From the NCBI GenBank assembly GCA_964474655.1, contig CAYYTU010000091.1:1-9668 (forward strand): 9,668 bases of DNA, in the 5' to 3' direction. A program made the position numbers and the translations under genes. A model generated the notes under the pieces. That model had not been told where the DNA came from. It made no database searches and saw only the letters and a list, made by a program, of their open reading frames with translations. This DNA comes from CAYYTU01 sp964474655 (lineage in GTDB: Bacteria > Chloroflexota > Anaerolineae > B4-G1). Of the stretch, positions 5,922 to 9,668 are shown piece after piece; position 1 is the stretch's first letter, and the number at the start of each line of letters is the position of its first letter.

Positions 5922-7364
5922 TCACTCGCCGATCTGCCCACTGCCAAGTACAGATTCAATTGCCTCTACAGATTCTTCTGGTAGCGATTTTGGGCGATGG
6001 TTCTCCAAGATATGATGAACCTTCTCATTTGCACGTTCTTGCAGGGTGATCTTGCCCTGGTCAGACCAACGAACAAATTCGAATCGGTCCAGGAGCGAGG
6101 GCATCCAATCCTCACGCATATGACTCAGAGTATGTTCAGCATCTAGGAACGTCCCATCAGGTCCTCGCTCCTCGATGATATCTAGCGCCAGTCTGTCACA
6201 ATCGATCTCGGGAGGTCGCAAGTAGCGCTTCAACCATCCGATGATCTCGTCGCAGAATGCGACGAGCTCTAAAGACCCGGTCATCGCGCTGTCGAGGTAG
6301 CCAACATCATGGATCAGATTGGCACCGCCGATCGCATTGGCAAAGAGCGTGAGAGAGGCTTCAGCGGCAGCTTGGGCATCGAAAACCTTTGCGTCACTGC
6401 AGCCAGCCGCGCCGAAGATTGGCAATCCCTGGTGATGGGCTAGATCCCAACCAAAAGGTCCCGAATCGGGGGCACCGTAGAGGCTTACCATCGTACGCAA
6501 GTCCATTCTCTCTGGATTGGGGTTACCTCGGATGAACGGGGCTCCCTCACGCTTGAGTTGGGTGAGTACCAGGCCACCCAATTGTCCAGCGTTGGTCAAA
6601 GCCAATGCCCCCATGGTGGTCACAGGTGAGAGTATGCCGCAAGAATTACCCGGCGAGTAGACACTGGGGATGTTGTGCTCCGCGGCGTACAGCAGGCGCC
6701 TAACGCTATCCTCGTTGTGCCGAAATGACGAAACAGCGTTAACATAATTGATGACAAAGGGATATTGTGCTAGCTGCTCCATGCTACCAGCAACGGCCGC
6801 TGCCATACTTATTGCGTAGACTGTGCTGGCTTCTTCTTCGCCAACGAAGACAATCGGCTTATCGGTCTCTCGAAGCATCACCGCCATCTGATGCCGCTCA
6901 TGGTATTCTCGAGGGACATCTGCAGGCATGAACATCGACATAACGAAGTCGATGTTCGGAAGAGCATCCACCAGCCTCACGCCCCTCACGACATCGTCCA
7001 ATACAGCCTTCCGACGTTCACCTGACTCCAAGTCGTAAATGTGCATACAGTCAGAACCGACGCCGAAGTAAGTACGGTAACCTCCCAGTTCCATTGCCGA
7101 TTCGCCATAACGATTGTAGATAGTCACATTCTTAGGCGCAACCTGCAGGGCCCACTCCACAAGCCGAGAGGGTATGTGAACAAGGTTGTCGTCGGTGATC
7201 TTGGCGCCTGCCCGCTCAAATAGCGTCAGGGCTTCTTCATCGTAGAACCGCATACCTACCCGAGACATGATCTCGAGACTAGCCCCGTGCACACGTTCGA
7301 TCTGTTCTTCTCGAAGCCGGATCTGGTGTTGAATCCCCAATTCCCGCATGTCGCTATCTATCAT
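5922..7364 (-). CDS. MttB-family (trimethylamine methyltransferase-like) protein, non-pyrrolysine
   Basis: Member of the MttB superfamily (COG5598). Characterised non-pyrrolysine members take a methyl group from quaternary amines such as glycine betaine, proline betaine or carnitine and pass it to a corrinoid protein. About 480 residues, normal for the family. Seen: an N-terminal helical segment with EIMSRVGMRFYDEEA (31-45), GVGSDCMHIYDLESG (101-115), the central barrel with SVYSPGNSCGILSPVT (234-249) and GNPNPERMDLRT (280-291), and FGAAGCSDAKVFDAQAAAEA (317-336), the conserved stretch of the region that carries pyrrolysine in archaeal MttB. No in-frame TAG interrupts the gene. Start: the ATG at 7379 overlaps the upstream stop (TAATG), but an AGGAG lies between it and the ATG at 7364, with proper spacing for 7364, which I prefer; the product differs by 5 residues. 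No corrinoid protein or partner methyltransferase is in the window, so the substrate is undetermined. Confidence 0.92.
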   Translation of the reverse strand: MIDSDMRELGIQHQIRLREEQIERVHGASLEIMSRVGMRFYDEEALTLFERAGAKITDDNLVHIPSRLVEWALQVAPKNVTIYNRYGESAMELGGYRTYFGVGSDCMHIYDLESGERRKAVLDDVVRGVRLVDALPNIDFVMSMFMPADVPREYHERHQMAVMLRETDKPIVFVGEEEASTVYAISMAAAVAGSMEQLAQYPFVINYVNAVSSFRHNEDSVRRLLYAAEHNIPSVYSPGNSCGILSPVTTMGALALTNAGQLGGLVLTQLKREGAPFIRGNPNPERMDLRTMVSLYGAPDSGPFGWDLAHHQGLPIFGAAGCSDAKVFDAQAAAEASLTLFANAIGGANLIHDVGYLDSAMTGSLELVAFCDEIIGWLKRYLRPPEIDCDRLALDIIEERGPDGTFLDAEHTLSHMREDWMPSLLDRFEFVRWSDQGKITLQERANEKVHHILENHRPKSLPEESVEAIESVLGSGQIGE

Positions 7365-7378
7365 CTCAATTCTCCTCA

Positions 7379-8722
7379 TTACTCCAGCAAGGCAGTGAAG
7401 TCTCGAACGTCCTCGAGTTGATCAAATGTCCAGACCAGCTCGATCAGTTCCTCCGTCTGTTCTTCAGACAAGACATCTTCGACCAGCCATCGGAACTTGT
7501 CCGCAACTCGTTCTCTATCCCAGGCCGCGTCGTTGAGGCTGAACGCTGCCACCACACCGGAGTCATAGCAACTCCCATTTTCGAGCGTGATTTTCACCCG
7601 AGCAGCGTACTTACCCTCGGGATCGGCAAGGAGTCTCAGGCGTGCCCATTCGGAGAAGGTCTCTGATTCGACAACTTCGATCTTCTTTGCCAATGAAACC
7701 AGTTCTGGATCGCTCAATCGCTCTTCCAGCATCTGCTGAGGTCCCACCTCTCCATCCAAGATGAATGCAGCCACTGGCCAAGCTGTGTTGAACTGCGCTT
7801 CTTCAGTTGTCGTCGGTAGTTCGTCCCCCAGACGAACAGTTTCATGATAGCCCTCAACCAGAATGTGCTCAATCGCCTTCACCGGTATCGTATGCTCCTG
7901 AAGGATCTTTCGGACAGCGTAGATCGCCGAGTGCGCGAAGCCACAACAAGCAAGTTCTTCCTTGAACCAGACGGCGTCAAGGATCAAGTACTCTTTGCCG
8001 ATATTGAGGACCCAGTCCTGGTACTCTTCGAAGCCCAGAATGCTTGGGATTCCCGTGAAGCCGGTAGCTGCAAGCTCGGCAGCGATAATGCCAGTCGCAG
8101 CGCCCCAACCAATACCGTGCTTGACCATAGCAGGGTCATCGATATCGCGCATCATAGGAACATTCGGAGCATAGTAGTCAGCAATCCCTAGAGCATGTTG
8201 GATTTGATCCACGTCTAAGCCGAGAAGATTGGCAGCGGCAGCGGCGTTGGCAATGGAGCCCCACGAGCCACAGGCTTGCCAGGGTTTGTGATCATCGTGC
8301 CAACAGCGACCGGTCCTAATCGCGACTTCGTAGCCAACCACCATACTGGTCAGCAGATCTTTGCCGCTCTTTCCTAATCTCTCCGATATGGCAAGAGCTG
8401 TTGGAAACAGCTGTGCCCCTGGATGCCCCTTGGTATGATCCGCTCCGTCATCAGTATCGAACGCATTGGCGGCGTAGCCATTGGCGAACGCTGCGCCTGT
8501 CGCCGTGGACCTGCTGCCGTGGAGCAGGATTGTGGCTTCGTCGCCCTCCCAAGCTCCCGTTGCGTAGTCAGTCGTGATCTGGCTAATACGAGTCATAGTC
8601 CCGCTTAGGGTCGCCCCGAGCACATCTAGCAGACAGAGCTTAGCCTTATTCTGCACTGCAGTGGGCAATTCTTCCCACCGCAGACCGTGAATGAACTCAG
8701 CCACCTTCTGATTCCCGTTCAT
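7379..8722 (-). CDS. MmgE/PrpD family protein
   Basis: 447 residues, full length for the MmgE/PrpD family (COG2079), which includes 2-methylcitrate dehydratase, cis-aconitate decarboxylase and iminodisuccinate epimerase. These enzymes act on small di- or tricarboxylates, so dehydration or epimerisation of a carboxylate is the safest prediction. Seen: LCLLDVLGATLSG (29-41), the hallmark FANGYAANAFDTDDGADHT (79-97) leading into KGHPGAQLFPTALA (98-111), GYEVAIRTGR (130-139), and CGSWGSIANAAAAANLLGL (151-169), all in the all-helical N-terminal domain. The mixed alpha/beta domain follows, with FKEELACCGFAHSAIYAVRKI near 253-273. The start at 8722 is supported by AGGAGA (8733-8738) 10 nt upstream, slightly long spacing. 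It is second in the cluster, 88 nt after the pyruvate-kinase-like gene, and its stop abuts the MttB gene, implying linked expression. No sign of damage. The exact reaction cannot be read from sequence; no other propionate-cycle gene is nearby, so a methylcitrate role is not favoured. Confidence 0.93.
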   Translation of the reverse strand: MNGNQKVAEFIHGLRWEELPTAVQNKAKLCLLDVLGATLSGTMTRISQITTDYATGAWEGDEATILLHGSRSTATGAAFANGYAANAFDTDDGADHTKGHPGAQLFPTALAISERLGKSGKDLLTSMVVGYEVAIRTGRCWHDDHKPWQACGSWGSIANAAAAANLLGLDVDQIQHALGIADYYAPNVPMMRDIDDPAMVKHGIGWGAATGIIAAELAATGFTGIPSILGFEEYQDWVLNIGKEYLILDAVWFKEELACCGFAHSAIYAVRKILQEHTIPVKAIEHILVEGYHETVRLGDELPTTTEEAQFNTAWPVAAFILDGEVGPQQMLEERLSDPELVSLAKKIEVVESETFSEWARLRLLADPEGKYAARVKITLENGSCYDSGVVAAFSLNDAAWDRERVADKFRWLVEDVLSEEQTEELIELVWTFDQLEDVRDFTALLE

Positions 8723-8810
8723 TATTTGCTTTTCTCCTTTAGAAATGACACGATAAACGCGTTGGCCTAGATGAACAATCTCAATTCTTTGTTTCCCACA
8801 AAATGTGTGA

Positions 8811-9386
8811 TCAGAACAAACGAGGTTTGGCTAGGATTTCCATCACGCGTAGATCCAGAAACGACTGAGCATTGGAGGGGATCAAGACGACCGCAGTGTC
8901 GGCGCCCTGGCCGGTGCCGCCAATGGAGATGCAAGGCTCACCGATCTTCACCAAACCTGCGTCAGCGGCCATAAGTGCGATCTCAACGCAAACTTTCAGG
9001 CCTTGACCAAAAGTGCGCAACGTGTAAGCGATAATCTCATCTGTCAGAAAAGTATCTAGTTTGTTACGAACACCACGATTCACCCCGCCAAAGGCGTGCT
9101 GACAGGTGAGGGTCCTAGCGCCGGTAGCCTCAATAGCTTTGCGCTTCTCGGGATCCATTTGCTGGACATTTGGCTCCTGAAAGCCTGTCGAGTGCGTCAC
9201 GACGACCACATCGAAGCCCTGCAGTTCTTGCGCAGCCCGAATGCCCGTTTCTCCATGCGTGCTGGCCACCAGTACTGTCGCGATGTTCAACTGATGCGCC
9301 CTTCGTTCAGCAGCTTCTAGCGTGTGAGATGTGTTCTGGGGACCGGGTTCATCGAAATAGACGGATTGAACTATTGTCTTAGTCAT
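8811..9386 (-). CDS. Pyruvate kinase C-terminal-domain-like protein of unknown function
   Basis: 191-residue protein resembling the free-standing pyruvate kinase C-terminal-like family, known from structural-genomics archaeal proteins such as AF0103 and MTH1675 (recalled, not searched). Seen: NTSHTLEAAERRAHQLNI (18-35), VLVASTHGETGIRAAQEL (38-55), similar to the ST.G.TA loop of the pyruvate kinase C-terminal domain, VVVVTHSTGFQEPN (60-73), and a glycine-rich end SIGGTGQGADTAVVL (154-168). The catalytic barrel of pyruvate kinase is absent, so it cannot be a pyruvate kinase; function in this family is unknown. A ligand-binding or regulatory role is a guess. Start at 9386 with GGAGGAG 6 nt upstream. 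It is the first gene of the minus-strand cluster, directly behind the leader at 9387-9668. Confidence 0.85.
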   Translation of the reverse strand: MTKTIVQSVYFDEPGPQNTSHTLEAAERRAHQLNIATVLVASTHGETGIRAAQELQGFDVVVVTHSTGFQEPNVQQMDPEKRKAIEATGARTLTCQHAFGGVNRGVRNKLDTFLTDEIIAYTLRTFGQGLKVCVEIALMAADAGLVKIGEPCISIGGTGQGADTAVVLIPSNAQSFLDLRVMEILAKPRLF

Positions 9387-9455
9387 TTAAGGCTCCTCCT
9401 TGAATAATAGCACTTAAACTGCCGTTGTCTTGTGATCGGGGTTAGCTACATCAAC

Positions 9456-9488
9456 TCATCCTGGGAGGGCTTCCTGCATATTCCCTCC
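9456..9488 (-). promoter_or_regulatory. Hairpin hiding a Shine-Dalgarno-like site before a 7-codon frame
   Basis: On the minus strand AGGAGGG is followed 3 nt later by an ATG at 9479 opening MQEALPG then TGA (9456-9458). GGAGGG (9488-9483) can pair with CCCTCC (9469-9464) to form a 6-bp stem with a 13-nt loop that would bury this site. The spacing to ATG is shorter than ideal. It could be a leader peptide or attenuation device, or coincidence. Confidence 0.25.
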
Positions 9489-9630
9489 TAGATTTATCGT
9501 CTGTTATTAAGTCCTGATGAAACGTGCTATCACCTCCTTCGGGCGAAAGCCCAGCCTGAGTACCTGGAGATATTGAGGCCCCTGTAGCCAGGGTGATTGC
9601 ATGTACCTTTACCCTCTATCTACAAGTAAT

Positions 9631-9658
9631 TGATGCAGGAATAGCATCAGATGCATCA
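9631..9658. repeat. Cluster of GATGC/GCATC half-sites, possible operator
   Basis: TGATGCA (9631-9637) and TGCATCA (9652-9658) are perfect inverted arms 14 bp apart. Inside them GCATC-A-GATGC (9644-9654) and the 8-bp palindrome GATGCATC (9650-9657) overlap. Such nested half-sites are typical of a dimeric transcription factor operator. It lies about 245-270 bp upstream of the first operon gene, so it may also serve a divergent gene outside the window. Confidence 0.4.
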
Positions 9659-9668
9659 CTTTAGCTAC

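Larger units (their letters stand above)
9387..9668 (-). promoter_or_regulatory. Upstream/leader region of the minus-strand operon
   Basis: No full gene is visible. Moving toward the operon it holds a GATGC/GCATC repeat cluster (9631-9658), a CCCTG-TAGC-CAGGG hairpin (9580-9593), GGGC-GAAA-GCCC (9541-9552), and the GGAGGG/CCCTCC hairpin around a small open frame (9464-9488). The true ribosome binding site lies at 9393-9399. The number of small structures suggests transcriptional or post-transcriptional control, but no known riboswitch motif was recognised and no clear promoter could be assigned. Confidence 0.4.

Noticed and set aside
9407..9425. Sigma-54-like GG...GC promoter elements on the minus strand
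   Set aside because: The distance between the GG and GC elements is one base too long, and the flanking consensus bases do not match.
9530..9540. CACCTCCTT on the plus strand, like the 3' end of 16S rRNA
   Set aside because: Only about ten bases match and the sequence before it has no 16S similarity; on the other strand it is simply a Shine-Dalgarno-like run without a usable start codon.
9514..9552. CTGATGA followed by GAAA on the plus strand, resembling hammerhead ribozyme core motifs
   Set aside because: The bases between the two motifs do not form the required stem II, and no matching stem I or III with a cleavage site could be paired.

Overview
The window looks like a bacterial chromosome segment in which two compositionally different gene blocks sit either side of a decayed insertion-sequence zone. 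The left block (1-2437, plus strand) is strongly G+C-rich. It holds the 3' part of a UvrD/PcrA-type superfamily 1 helicase gene, followed at once by a short DnaG-like primase gene with a strong ribosome binding site inside the helicase's last codons. This pairing suggests a replication/repair module, perhaps part of an integrated element, but no integrase or attachment site is visible. The gene repertoire, with MttB-family and MmgE/PrpD proteins beside a helicase-primase pair, would fit an environmental lineage such as Chloroflexota. That is a low-confidence guess made without a search.

The middle (2438-5044) is gene-poor and damaged. A 14-bp perfect hairpin follows the primase. A minus-strand SRPBCC/polyketide-cyclase-like gene (2802-3158) has lost its natural C-terminus to a frameshift; the lost tail is still legible in another frame. 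Next come two broken IS4-family transposase remnants meeting tail to tail near 4205. One is a plus-strand N-terminal part with a frameshift and a TGA at a probable Trp codon. The other is a minus-strand C-terminal part that keeps the YREK signature but also has an in-frame TGA at a probable Trp codon. Both appear to be dead elements.

The right block (5045-9386) is a minus-strand cluster of four intact genes, probably an operon. In transcription order they are: a pyruvate-kinase C-terminal-domain-like protein of unknown function, an MmgE/PrpD-family protein, an MttB-family (trimethylamine methyltransferase-like, non-pyrrolysine) protein, and a classical NAD-type short-chain dehydrogenase. Spacings are 88, 14 and 124 nt (the 14 nt is replaced by a 1-nt overlap if MttB starts at its first ATG). 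This reads as a small catabolic cassette. MttB would demethylate a quaternary or tertiary amine or a related compound, and the dehydratase/epimerase-type and dehydrogenase enzymes would process the carbon skeleton. The substrate is unknown, and the corrinoid protein and partner methyltransferase expected for MttB are not in the window.

The 282 bp upstream of the operon carry possible control signals: a cluster of GATGC/GCATC half-sites, several small hairpins, and a Shine-Dalgarno-like site inside a hairpin in front of a 7-codon reading frame. No tRNA, rRNA or CRISPR array was seen.
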